Assembly (NCBI GenBank): GCA_963643465.1
Contig: CAVIJT010000025.1
Coordinates: 1 to 20,655, forward strand
Length of the DNA: 20,655 bases
Direction: 5' to 3'
Source of the DNA: CAG-411 sp963643465
GTDB taxonomy: Bacteria; Bacillota; Clostridia; Lachnospirales; Lachnospiraceae
Below the pieces are notes generated by a model that searched no databases, was not told the DNA's origin, and worked only from the letters and a program-made list of their open reading frames with translations. How positions within the stretch are numbered: the stretch's first letter is position 1; each line of letters starts with the position of its first letter. Shown piece after piece: positions 7,801-14,291 of the stretch. Position numbers and translations under genes: made by a program.

Positions 7801-9635
7801 GCTGTCACATTCTCTGTTGCAGCTGGTGCCTGGGTAGTTTTCTCAGCTTCTAAATCATTTGGCTTAACCCCTAAACTGATAAATGGAATCTCATTTTCTT
7901 CTGCATAAGTTTGTACTAAGCTACCTTCATAACCTTTTAATGTAATATCATTATGCTCCGTTCCATAAGTTTTATCAGTTCCAAAAGCATTGTAACCAAT
8001 AAAGTTTACATTTGCAGGAATTGTCAATTCTTTTAACGCTGGCATTTTCTTAAAAGCAGCCATATCGATGGTAGTAAGACCTTCCGGAAGAGAAATATTT
8101 TCCAATGAATTACATTCGCTAAAAGCAAATGTACCTATTTTTACAACACTATTGGGAATATTCACTTCTGTCAAATTTTCACACTCTCCAAACATCCATT
8201 CTGGAACTTCCTGAATATAGGTTGGTAACGTTACTTTTTTTAACTTTTCACAACCCAAACATGCTGATCTTCCGATGGTTTTTACACTGTCTGCAAAGGT
8301 CAGTTCTTCCATGTTATCCATACTCATAAGAGCACATCCTCCAACAGAAATCACACCATCTCCGATATTTAACTTACTTGCATCTGACCAAATTTGACTG
8401 ATAACGGTAATGTCTCCTGAATCCTTATTTGGAATCGTAAGTTCACCAGTATCTGCTGCACGCTTGTCCTCTGCTACTGTTGTAAGCAAAACCGTTCCCT
8501 CTTTTACATAGAACTGTCCCGCAGCTTTTGCCTCATTATACAAGTTCTCCAACCATGGAGATTCATAAAATGCCCGGCATCCCATATACTTTAATCCGGT
8601 TGGAAGTAATACTTCCGATAACTGTTTTGAACCATAAAAAGCACCTGTTCCTATATAAGTCATTGTATTTGGTAATTCCACATTGGTAAGTTTTCTAGCA
8701 TATCTAAAAGCATCGTCACCAATCATCTCTAAGCCTGGATCAATGGTCAGCTCCTCTAATTCCTCACACCATTGAAAAGCAGATTCTTCAATACGTTTTA
8801 CACCGCTTCCAATATGAAGTTTCTTCAAAGATTTTGAATAACAAAATGCCATCTCTTCGATTACTTCACAATTTTCAATATCAAGGCTCTCAATTTTGTC
8901 ACAATTGAGAAATGCCATTTTTTCTATTTTTTCCAATCCCAAACTTGGAAATGTAACACTTGTGAGGGTCGTATCCCCTGAAAACGCATTGCTTCCCACA
9001 CTTTTTACTCCATCTTCTAACACTACACTTTGCAAAGAGGTACATTCCCTAAATGCACCATAATCCATAATCTCCACACTTCCAGGAATAGTAATGGATG
9101 TAAGACCACTTTTTGCAAACGCATGAGAACCGATTACAGTAAGTGACTTTGGCAACGAAATACTACTAAGTGCTGTATCTCCTTGAAACGCTTGATATTC
9201 TACTATTTTAACCGTATCAGGAATAGTCACTTCTGTAAGAGCTGTACAATTCTTAAACGCATAGCTGCTAATAGTTTCCACACCAGCTTTCATAACTACT
9301 TTTTTCAAGTTACTGCACTCATCAAAAGAAAAACTTCCCAACTCTTTCACTGTTCCAGGAATAACTACACTGGTAATCTTATCATCAAAAACCGTAGAAC
9401 CAATTGTAGTTACTCCTTCTGGAATCACAACATCCGTTTCCTCTCCTGTATATTTATACAAAAAACCTTCTTCATTATAATAAAATCCATCTTCTGTAAT
9501 CGTATGTTCTTGAGTAGAAACCGTTGCTGCAAACACTTTATTTAAATTCAAACCTGTATCCGGCATTCCTGTTACCACCATACCAGTTGCAAGCATGGTT
9601 GCAAGCATTCTTTTCTTCCATGTATACTTTTTCAT
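4884..9635 (-). CDS. Large secreted BspA-type leucine-rich-repeat protein with B-repeats and an internal cysteine-protease-like domain
   Basis: 1583 residues; AAGGAG lies about 8 bases before the ATG. Domains in order: signal peptide (1-36, probable cut after VFA); BspA/LRR_5-type repeats (about 69-588; IP..V..IG..AF units); an acidic Pro/Thr/Glu linker (590-725); two InlB-type B-repeats (727-871; L.ANGG..GW.T); a papain-like or C39-like domain (about 877-1102) with Cys930 in WGGNCFGMAAT, His1031 in SGHAVAAY and Asp1047 in IYDPNY; a beta-rich stretch; a divergent B-repeat (about 1281-1352; DAGYMVSDVVVDGK); an Ig-like stretch; a charged Lys/Glu linker (1422-1447); and a very Lys-rich C-terminal leucine-rich block. 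There is no LPXTG motif, so the basic end may hold the wall non-covalently. LRR and B-repeats usually mediate binding. Proteolysis is inferred from the triad order and spacing alone. The gene is monocistronic, with its own promoter and terminator. Confidence 0.92.
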   Translation of the reverse strand: MKKYTWKKRMLATMLATGMVVTGMPDTGLNLNKVFAATVSTQEHTITEDGFYYNEEGFLYKYTGEETDVVIPEGVTTIGSTVFDDKITSVVIPGTVKELGSFSFDECSNLKKVVMKAGVETISSYAFKNCTALTEVTIPDTVKIVEYQAFQGDTALSSISLPKSLTVIGSHAFAKSGLTSITIPGSVEIMDYGAFRECTSLQSVVLEDGVKSVGSNAFSGDTTLTSVTFPSLGLEKIEKMAFLNCDKIESLDIENCEVIEEMAFCYSKSLKKLHIGSGVKRIEESAFQWCEELEELTIDPGLEMIGDDAFRYARKLTNVELPNTMTYIGTGAFYGSKQLSEVLLPTGLKYMGCRAFYESPWLENLYNEAKAAGQFYVKEGTVLLTTVAEDKRAADTGELTIPNKDSGDITVISQIWSDASKLNIGDGVISVGGCALMSMDNMEELTFADSVKTIGRSACLGCEKLKKVTLPTYIQEVPEWMFGECENLTEVNIPNSVVKIGTFAFSECNSLENISLPEGLTTIDMAAFKKMPALKELTIPANVNFIGYNAFGTDKTYGTEHNDITLKGYEGSLVQTYAEENEIPFISLGVKPNDLEAEKTTQAPAATENVTATPKATEKVTKAPTATSKATEEPTEKPTETELPEDFDDQEPTIEPEETIEPEDTLVPEEDWEEPTEEPEITKEPEEEEDMQVNSVKKKSVSTPKNSSKQAVTTETVAPAATEAPSYKVSLEANGGSCEVSSITVKNGTKYEKLPAVSKANCVFQGWFTEPEGGMKVENTTVVNLASNQVLYAQFIENSLKISFDANGGSVEGGAGDRIVYAQDTYGELPKPTRSGYSFIGWYTQESGGQIITEDMVVNSTGEMKLYAHWISTKQNINFDTLHYSFLNSRSAYGYSTPYRIPLSVFQYLYGKTGKSKNMYQEWPEWGGNCFGMAATALMLNVEGDSINLYDFGNDLTKNSDLSCGDVNAKSKISLTRFIETLHIAQRENEVSQDKSVHKDDWDAIEEAIKATQEGTGLPVILSIHSKTSGHAVAAYKIDDDKIYIYDPNYAKEEQYISLTRDNDGKISGWSYKINGTEACGNNVTNSWISYYSYESVLRAWEKRSSEYYSSEILVGCNVNSYTIYSESGSALAQVKNGQLYTKRSDIYLCDSDEDTSTDETYKVYLPEGSYKIENTSGTSKFSVSVIGTERSITTTTESKQVTIDLQDFAGENECSITPASGQSYSVTLESSALMDKESIKVSGVGNGNSIEVEQNQGSAAFTNCDNAAVTVENKAVSLVPVSASVGVGGTITRKGQKSVIKGEDAVYSITPDAGYMVSDVVVDGKSVGNVTSYTFSNIGKSHSISATFEKASFAKISVTAKTDIQAGAIPELEVKLGNQILTEKDDFKVSKVSEDETTMKLLVTGLGNYKGTSNTVEFKIGDKAGTTKGEEEKKTEDEKKEETVGSVHKVGNYKYKISNASAKTVTLTKKVSKKKTVTVPASVKINGTSYKVTAIGANVWKNDKTLQSVVIGKNVKKIGAKAFFGAKNLKKVTIKTKSLTSVGAGAFKGVAKKITVKVPAGKKKAYKKLFKKKGLPTKTKWK

Positions 9636-9660
9636 CTTTATCTCCTTTCTATCACCCTGT

Positions 9661-9710
9661 TAGTTAATTGCTAAACCACACTTACATCAAGACTATTTCA
9701 CAATTAACTA
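9661..9710. repeat. 10-bp inverted repeat in the leader of the LRR protease gene
   Basis: tagttaattg (9661-9670) and caattaacta (9701-9710) are perfect inverted copies with a 30-base spacer. They lie between the predicted transcription start and the ribosome site. They could form an mRNA stem-loop next to the ribosome site or be two half-sites for a DNA-binding protein. Confidence 0.5.
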
Positions 9711-9731
9711 TTTTGTTTTCTTTCTTATCTT

Positions 9732-9768
9732 ATCCTATTTTTTTGTACTTTTTTTGTAAATGTACAAA
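9732..9768 (-). promoter_or_regulatory. Candidate promoter of the LRR protease gene with an overlapping dyad
   Basis: On the minus strand, -35 TTTACA (9760-9755), a 17-base spacer and -10 TAGGAT (9737-9732) predict a leader of about 90 bases. A 7-bp dyad, tttgtac (9742-9748) and gtacaaa (9762-9768), brackets the -35 box and could be an operator. The -10/spacer sequence matches that of the papain/CBM26 gene at 16 of 17 bases. Confidence 0.45.
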
Positions 9769-9787
9769 GCCATCTTAGCCTGTAAAA

Positions 9788-10519
9788 CTACCCAAGAAGT
9801 ACACGCACTCCAAATAGCACTAGCAAATGTACTGGATAAAAAAGATAAAACACATATTTCAACTGTCTGCCTCTTTCTCCATTATAAAAATGAATTGGTA
9901 GAAAGGCAAAAATTCCCGCCGCCTCTGAAAGATTGATCCCAAAAATCATCCATACGCTACCAAATATAGTCCGCAACTTTTCATCAAATCGAAACAGCCA
10001 GAAAAATACAATCAAAATCACACCTGCTGCACCGTAATCTGTACGCAAAAAGTACGCCATTGCCGCAATAACTGCCACAATTCCAAGACCAATCCACTGT
10101 TTTTGGCTCCACCATTCAAGGGCATAAATAGAAAGCAAACCTAATGCCAAGGTAAAAAACACATTTTGGCTATTTATATACCAAATGGTGTTGTGAAAGG
10201 CAAGGTCGAAGGGAATCTCAGACACCAACGCAAATACTGCCAGATTTCGCAAATATTTTTTGCGGTCATGAGTATACATGGCACCCTGTACCAACAAAAA
10301 GCAAAAAATAGGAAATGCAAGTCTTCCCACTTCACGAAGGATAGCATCTACTTGTAACATGGTATTTTCACTCCATGGAAGTTTATATAAAAAGCTGTCT
10401 GTTTTCCCGTAATTTACTTCTATCAAAGTTGCCGCCAAATGGTCGATAAACATAGAAACAAGGGCAATGATTTTTAATGTACTTCCGCAAATCCCTGTTT
10501 TTTTCTTCTTCTCTGTCAC
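9788..10519 (-). CDS. TraX-family multi-pass membrane protein
   Basis: 243 residues starting at GTG 10519; the AAGGAGAG ribosome site lies inside the last codons of the upstream gene, whose stop is only 2 bases away, so translation is probably coupled. About eight hydrophobic segments are visible (near residues 14-32, 67-85, 92-108, 118-135, 141-157, 163-178, 186-205 and 223-240). TraX-type features are LKIIALVSMFIDHLAA near the N-terminus and GRLAFPIFCFLLVQGA, YLRNLAVFALVSEIPFDLAF and NVFFTLALGL later. In F plasmids TraX acetylates pilin. Chromosomal copies in Firmicutes are common and of uncertain function, so this one need not be tied to conjugation: no transfer gene is nearby. Its likely substrate is an envelope component, an inference from the family. 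No terminator is obvious between this stop and the LRR gene promoter. Confidence 0.85.
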   Translation of the reverse strand: MTEKKKKTGICGSTLKIIALVSMFIDHLAATLIEVNYGKTDSFLYKLPWSENTMLQVDAILREVGRLAFPIFCFLLVQGAMYTHDRKKYLRNLAVFALVSEIPFDLAFHNTIWYINSQNVFFTLALGLLSIYALEWWSQKQWIGLGIVAVIAAMAYFLRTDYGAAGVILIVFFWLFRFDEKLRTIFGSVWMIFGINLSEAAGIFAFLPIHFYNGERGRQLKYVFYLFYPVHLLVLFGVRVLLG

Positions 10520-10521
10520 AC

Positions 10522-11301
10522 TTACTCTCCTTTTCCCACTTCAATGGCATCCAGAGACAACTTTCGAATATCCTCGATTTCTTTTTCTGACAATTTTGTA
10601 TATTCTGCCAATTCCTGCAACGTAGCTACTCTTCCCAAATCTTCTGCCAAATATTTTACAGCTTCATTAATAAGCCCGGATTTTGCAAGTACGGAAGATT
10701 CCCAGTCGTTTTCTCCGATTTCCTCATCCACAGCATCTACCATTGCTTTTCTTACGCTTTCCACAAGAAAGGTATCTGCATCTTCTATTTTCGCAATTTC
10801 GGAAACTTTGTCTAATGCCTGCAACAGTCCAATGTTTCCTTCCTGAATCAAATCTTCCACTGGAATCCCTTTATTTTTATACTTTTCTGCAAGCGCTGCT
10901 ACTACTGGTAAATATCCTTCCAAAAGTGGCATTTTTGCCTCTTCCTGTCCATTTCGCAAATCAAGAAATAGTTTTGTTTTCTCTTGCTGGGTAAGCTGTT
11001 CGATACCTTCCAATTCCTCTAAATACAAACGATGAGATACGGATTTTACCTGTTCTTTCGCATTCTGTTCTTCCGACTCTTTTTCGTCCTCTTTTATTTC
11101 CTCTGTTTTTTGATACAAAAATCCCGGAACCGTAATACCGTTATCTCCAAGATACTGATACACAGCCGCAAACTGCTCTTCTGTTACATCCATTCCCTTA
11201 AAATAATCTGCAATTTCCTCTTTTGTAATCTGTTTCTCTTGAATATTTGCAACTTCTGTTATCTCTTTTAGTAATGTCATAAATTTACTTTGATCCAGCA
11301 T
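10522..11301 (-). CDS. Sigma-70-like protein lacking region 4
   Basis: 259 residues; AAAGGTG precedes ATG 11301. The N-terminal 60 residues (ITKEEIADYF, YQYLGDNGITV) resemble the region 1.1-type domain of primary sigma factors. An acidic linker follows (66-82). Residues 130-165 match region 2.1-2.2 (core-binding), with LPVVAALAEKYKNKGIPVEDLIQEGNIGLLQAL containing DLIQEGNIGLL. The -10-recognition part (2.3-2.4) is poorly preserved: no RFSTYA-type or WIRQAI-type motif, only TFLVESVRKAMVDAV. Residues 205-255 resemble region 3 (VATLQELAEYTKLSEKEIEDI). The protein then ends, without a -35-binding region 4. It may bind RNA polymerase core without normal promoter recognition, as a specialised or regulatory sigma relative. 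That is inference. It is the first gene of an operon with the TraX-family gene. Confidence 0.8.
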   Translation of the reverse strand: MLDQSKFMTLLKEITEVANIQEKQITKEEIADYFKGMDVTEEQFAAVYQYLGDNGITVPGFLYQKTEEIKEDEKESEEQNAKEQVKSVSHRLYLEELEGIEQLTQQEKTKLFLDLRNGQEEAKMPLLEGYLPVVAALAEKYKNKGIPVEDLIQEGNIGLLQALDKVSEIAKIEDADTFLVESVRKAMVDAVDEEIGENDWESSVLAKSGLINEAVKYLAEDLGRVATLQELAEYTKLSEKEIEDIRKLSLDAIEVGKGE

Positions 11302-11345
11302 TTTTTCACACCTTTCTTTTTGTTGCGCTAATACGCTCTTATCTG

Positions 11346-11374
11346 ATTATATATTCCTATTTGCCAAACTGCAA
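11346..11374 (-). promoter_or_regulatory. Promoter of the sigma-like/TraX operon
   Basis: On the minus strand TTGCAG (11374-11369), a 17-base spacer and a perfect TATAAT (11351-11346) form a strong housekeeping-type promoter, with a leader of about 38 bases to ATG 11301. Confidence 0.75.
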
Positions 11375-11428
11375 GAGTCGGAACATAAAACTCCCCCCTC
11401 AAGAGACTATCTGTACTTTCTCAAAAAG

Positions 11429-11457
11429 TTGATAATATGCGCACAATCTATTATAAT
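11429..11457 (+). promoter_or_regulatory. Promoter of the 470-residue secreted protein gene
   Basis: TTGATA (11429-11434), a 17-base spacer and a perfect TATAAT (11452-11457) form a strong housekeeping-type promoter. The predicted leader is about 95 bases and contains the dyad at 11494-11508. Confidence 0.75.
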
Positions 11458-11493
11458 TTGACTAGAAACTTTACACACAGATATCGTATCTTG

Positions 11494-11508
11494 TCAGTTA
11501 GTAACTGA
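11494..11508. promoter_or_regulatory. 15-base dyad in the leader (candidate operator)
   Basis: tcagttagtaactga is a perfect 7+1+7 palindrome about 30 bases after the predicted transcription start. Its one-base centre makes an RNA hairpin poor, so a protein-binding site is more likely. The binding protein is not known. Confidence 0.4.
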
Positions 11509-11557
11509 TTGTATTTTCTATGTGTATAGTTTTTATTTTAAAAAAAGGAGAATACAA

Positions 11558-12970
11558 ATGAAAACGAAAAAAAGCAAATGGATTGCATGTTTAACCGCAT
11601 GTGTACTAACAATGTCACCCGTAAACATAATGCCAACTACTCCCATTTTTGCAGACACAACCGATACAGCAACAATGGAAGCAGCAAACGCATTAATCAC
11701 AACAGTTTCCAGTTCCTATGAATTGCAACAAAAGATAGATAATAACTTATCGCCTAGTTGTCAGGAAGCAATCTCTGTTAATAAACCATCTTCCGTTTAT
11801 AAATTAACAGTTTCAGAAGACGGATTATTAGTTATGAAATTGTTTAGTAATTACACCAACCTCAGTTATGGCCACCACCACAAAATACATGTATATTCCA
11901 ATTCTGGACTTACAAACGAAATCTTATCTTTTACAGCCGATGATTGCTCCGGTGCTGTAAAAGTGACCAAAGGCGATTACTATTTCCAAATTACATCCAC
12001 CTATGATTATACTAGTGAAGCAACTGTAACTGCTTATGCAGGATTAGTCCCAACTTCTGTTGAAGCCAAAGAAGGATTGGCAACAACTATTACCACAGTA
12101 GATAATTTGCAGACCAAAATAGATGCAGGGTTAGAAACTTGTTTTACGGATGTTTCCGTATCCATCAATGAACCAACTTCTATATACAAAATAACAATTC
12201 CAAGCGATGGCTGGTTGGTTTTCAATTACAATGTAAAAAATGTTAGTTATTTAAATCTGGCTTGGTTAAATGTTTATTCTAATTCAGGTCGTACAAACAA
12301 ACTCTTATCCATTAATGCTGAGGATAAAATTGGAGCTGTCTATGTTGAAGCAGGTACCTATTACTGCCAGGCAGGTACTAGTAGTTCGTTAAAAAATGTG
12401 ACTCACAATGTATATGCAGGATTCATTCCATCTTCTTCTAAAGTAGCAGTAGAATCCATTACATTAAATAAAGATAAAGCCTCTGCAGTTATTAAATATT
12501 CTGCATTCGTTGATTATAGTACACTTCGCACAGTAAACGAAGATGTACATTATACAAAATATGGAGATAATACTACATGGGATATTGATCACACAACCAA
12601 CTGTGCAGTAAACGAAAAATTTACAGTAACTTCAAACGGAACTTATACTGCAAGAATTTGTCCAACTGCAACAAACGAACAATTTGCATACTTAATTAAA
12701 TTTTCGGTTTCAGGCATTAATGAAAAAAAACCTGCAACTCCAAAAATTAAGACTTACAAAAAGAACACTTCAGTTGTAAAAGGTACCGCACCAGCTTATA
12801 TGAAAGTATATGTGAAAATTGGAAATAAAACATATAAAGGTACCGTTTCTAAAAATGGAACTTATTCTGTAAAAACATGTAAGTTAAAGAAAAAACAAAC
12901 CATTTCTGTTTACGTTAAGAATTCTGCTGGTTCTGTAAGCAAAACCAAAAAAGTAAAAGTAAAATCATGA
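11558..12970 (+). CDS. Secreted protein of unknown function with two repeat domains and a C-terminal bacterial Ig-like domain
   Basis: 470 residues. I chose ATG 11558 over the in-frame GTG at 11522 because AAAGGAG (11544-11550) sits 7 bases before it and a signal peptide (MKTKKSKWIAC..., probable cut after IFA) begins there. Residues about 44-166 and 168-294 are two copies of one beta-rich module: each has a YELQQKID/DNLQTKID start, then SVYKLTV.DG or SIYKITI.DG, VYSNSG..N..L and GAV.V..G.YY. This layout resembles bacterial prepeptidase-like or CBM-like beta-sandwiches, but I do not recognise the family. Residues about 295-385 are an unassigned stretch. Residues 388-470 form a Lys-rich Ig-like domain (VKGTAPAYMKVYVKIG, KNGTYSV, VKNSAGSVSKTKKVKVK). 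Adhesion or carbohydrate binding is possible, but nothing proves it. The gene stands alone, divergent from the sigma-like operon. Confidence 0.85.
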   Translation: MKTKKSKWIACLTACVLTMSPVNIMPTTPIFADTTDTATMEAANALITTVSSSYELQQKIDNNLSPSCQEAISVNKPSSVYKLTVSEDGLLVMKLFSNYTNLSYGHHHKIHVYSNSGLTNEILSFTADDCSGAVKVTKGDYYFQITSTYDYTSEATVTAYAGLVPTSVEAKEGLATTITTVDNLQTKIDAGLETCFTDVSVSINEPTSIYKITIPSDGWLVFNYNVKNVSYLNLAWLNVYSNSGRTNKLLSINAEDKIGAVYVEAGTYYCQAGTSSSLKNVTHNVYAGFIPSSSKVAVESITLNKDKASAVIKYSAFVDYSTLRTVNEDVHYTKYGDNTTWDIDHTTNCAVNEKFTVTSNGTYTARICPTATNEQFAYLIKFSVSGINEKKPATPKIKTYKKNTSVVKGTAPAYMKVYVKIGNKTYKGTVSKNGTYSVKTCKLKKKQTISVYVKNSAGSVSKTKKVKVKS

Positions 12971-13001
12971 GAAACACGCTTTATAAGTTTCTCATGATTT
13001 T
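12961..13001 (+). terminator. Long hairpin overlapping the stop codon
   Basis: A perfect 15-bp inverted repeat (12961-12975 with 12987-13001, 11-base loop) begins inside the last codons of the secreted-protein gene and contains its TGA stop. The 3' arm ends in TTTT but has no longer T-run. It may be a terminator, or an mRNA 3'-end stabiliser ahead of the stronger terminator downstream. Confidence 0.7.
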
Positions 13002-13061
13002 CCGGTGCTCGTCAAATCTTCATGCAAGCACTCGCTTTTCCTCACTACTTGCGTAAATAAA

Positions 13062-13096
13062 AAAACGGCCCCACACTTTGATAATGGGGTCGTTTT
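13062..13096 (+). terminator. Second intrinsic terminator after the secreted-protein gene
   Basis: A 12-bp stem (13062-13073 with 13085-13096, one G-T pair, GC-rich centre cggcccca/tggggtcg) is followed by CTTTTATTT. It insulates the downstream arcC gene. Confidence 0.88.
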
Positions 13097-13282
13097 CTTT
13101 TATTTCTCACTACCACTTACCTTTTCTTATTTTAATTTTCCTGCTTTTATGATATACTTATAATATATATTACTATTTTTAATATAATACCATTAAAGAA
13201 AATAGTAAGCATTCAGAGGAGGCAATTCATAAAATGCCAGATATACATAATGGCTAAAAAATATAGAATAGGAGAGGATATT
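13097..13282 (+). other. arcC leader region: candidate promoter and mini-ORF
   Basis: TATAAT at 13159-13164 is a -10 candidate with only a weak TTTTCC 17 bases upstream; a second TATAAT lies at 13183-13188. A strong AGGAGG (13217-13222) is followed by ATG 13234 and a seven-codon frame (MPDIHNG, stop 13255-13257). It could be a leader peptide, since arcC has its own ribosome site further down. Nothing else is seen in the 312 bases between the two genes. Confidence 0.35.
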
Positions 13283-14212
13283 ATGGAGAGTAAAAGAATT
13301 GTGGTTGCATTGGGACATGCAGCACTGGGAACCACTTATAACGAACAAAAGATTGCAGTTGTCAATGCAGCAAAAGCAATTGCAGATTTAGTAGAGGATA
13401 AATATCAGGTAGTTATCACACACAGCAATGCACCACAGGTAGGTATGATACATACTGCCCTGACAGAATTCAGCCGCTTAGATAACCAATTTACTGCGGC
13501 ACCACTTTCTGTCTGTAGTGCCATGAGTCAAGGATACATTGGATATGATTTGCAAAATGCCATTCGTACAGAACTTTTAAACCGTGGTATTTTCAAAACG
13601 GTTTCTACATTAATTACACAAGTTCGCGTCGACCCATTTGACCCTGCCTTTACAAAACCTAGTAAAATCATTGGGCGTCTTATGACTGCGGAAGAAGCAA
13701 AGAAAGAAGAGGAAAAAGGAAATCACACAGTGCAGGTAGAAGGTGGATATCGTCGAATTATTGCTGCACCAAAGCCTATTGAGATTTATGAGATTGATGC
13801 CATTAAGACTTTACTTGACGCAAATCAAGTTGTGATTGCCTGTGGAGGCGGTGGAATTCCAGTATTACAACAAGACACTGTTCTAAAAGGTGCCAGTGCT
13901 GTAATCGAAAAAGATACCATTGCTGCACGACTTGCCGATCAAGTAGATGCAGATGCACTTATGTTCTTAACTGGTTCAGAGAAAGTTTGCTTGCATTTTG
14001 ACACTCCTGAAGAAAAACCTTTAGATGTTGTTTCTGTAAGCGAGGTCAACAAATACGCCGAGGAAGGGCATTTTGAAGAGAATTCTATGCTTCCAAAAAT
14101 TCACGCATCTGTTGAATTTGTTGGTGCAAAACATTATCGAAAAGCAGTTATCACCAATTGGGAACATGCAAAATCTGCAATGAAAGAAAAGACTGGTACA
14201 ACCATTAAATAA
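13283..14212 (+). CDS. arcC: Carbamate kinase
   Basis: 309 residues from ATG 13283, chosen because GGAGAGG (13271-13277) lies 5 bases before it and the conserved N-terminus begins at once (RIVVALG). The in-frame ATG at 13250 lacks a ribosome site at normal spacing. The enzyme makes ATP from carbamoyl phosphate and ADP, giving carbamate (NH3 + CO2), at the end of fermentative arginine, agmatine or ureide breakdown. Family features: MSQGYIGYDLQNAI, GRLMTAEEAKK, GGYRRIIAAPKP, VVIACGGGGIPV, a D-TIAARLAD segment, MLPKIHASVEFV and the C-terminal KTGTTI. The first loop reads ALGHAALG where classical enzymes have ALGGNAL, so it belongs to a divergent branch. No arginine deiminase or transcarbamylase gene lies next to it, so its pathway cannot be read from the context. 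Confidence 0.9.
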   Translation: MESKRIVVALGHAALGTTYNEQKIAVVNAAKAIADLVEDKYQVVITHSNAPQVGMIHTALTEFSRLDNQFTAAPLSVCSAMSQGYIGYDLQNAIRTELLNRGIFKTVSTLITQVRVDPFDPAFTKPSKIIGRLMTAEEAKKEEEKGNHTVQVEGGYRRIIAAPKPIEIYEIDAIKTLLDANQVVIACGGGGIPVLQQDTVLKGASAVIEKDTIAARLADQVDADALMFLTGSEKVCLHFDTPEEKPLDVVSVSEVNKYAEEGHFEENSMLPKIHASVEFVGAKHYRKAVITNWEHAKSAMKEKTGTTIK

Positions 14213-14231
14213 GTTGTACTATAAGATAAAT

Positions 14232-14284
14232 AAAATATGCGCCCCTTACTTTTTAACCCAAAGTAAGAAGCGCATATTTTTATA
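14232..14284. terminator. Bidirectional terminator between arcC and cobO
   Basis: The outer 11-bp stem aaaatatgcgc (14232-14242) / gcgcatatttt (14270-14280) continues, after a 2x2 mismatch, into an inner 8-bp stem (14245-14252 with 14260-14267) and a 7-base loop. T-runs stand on both strands. It serves the two convergent genes. Confidence 0.93.
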
Positions 14285-14291
14285 CCAATCT

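Noticed and set aside
9788..10519. TraX as evidence of a conjugative element
   Set aside because: No relaxase, coupling protein, integrase or repeats at ends are present; chromosomal TraX relatives are common in Firmicutes.
11522..11557. GTG 11522 as the start of the 470-residue secreted protein
   Set aside because: The AAAGGAG ribosome site and the signal peptide both point to ATG 11558. The extra 12 codons cover the ribosome site itself.
13024..13052. gcaag/cttgc pairing between the two terminators after the secreted-protein gene
   Set aside because: Only five base pairs with a mismatched interior and no T-run; too weak to call.
13250..13282. ATG 13250 as the start of arcC
   Set aside because: Its nearest strong Shine-Dalgarno is 27 bases away. 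ATG 13283 has GGAGAGG at 5 bases and matches the family N-terminus.
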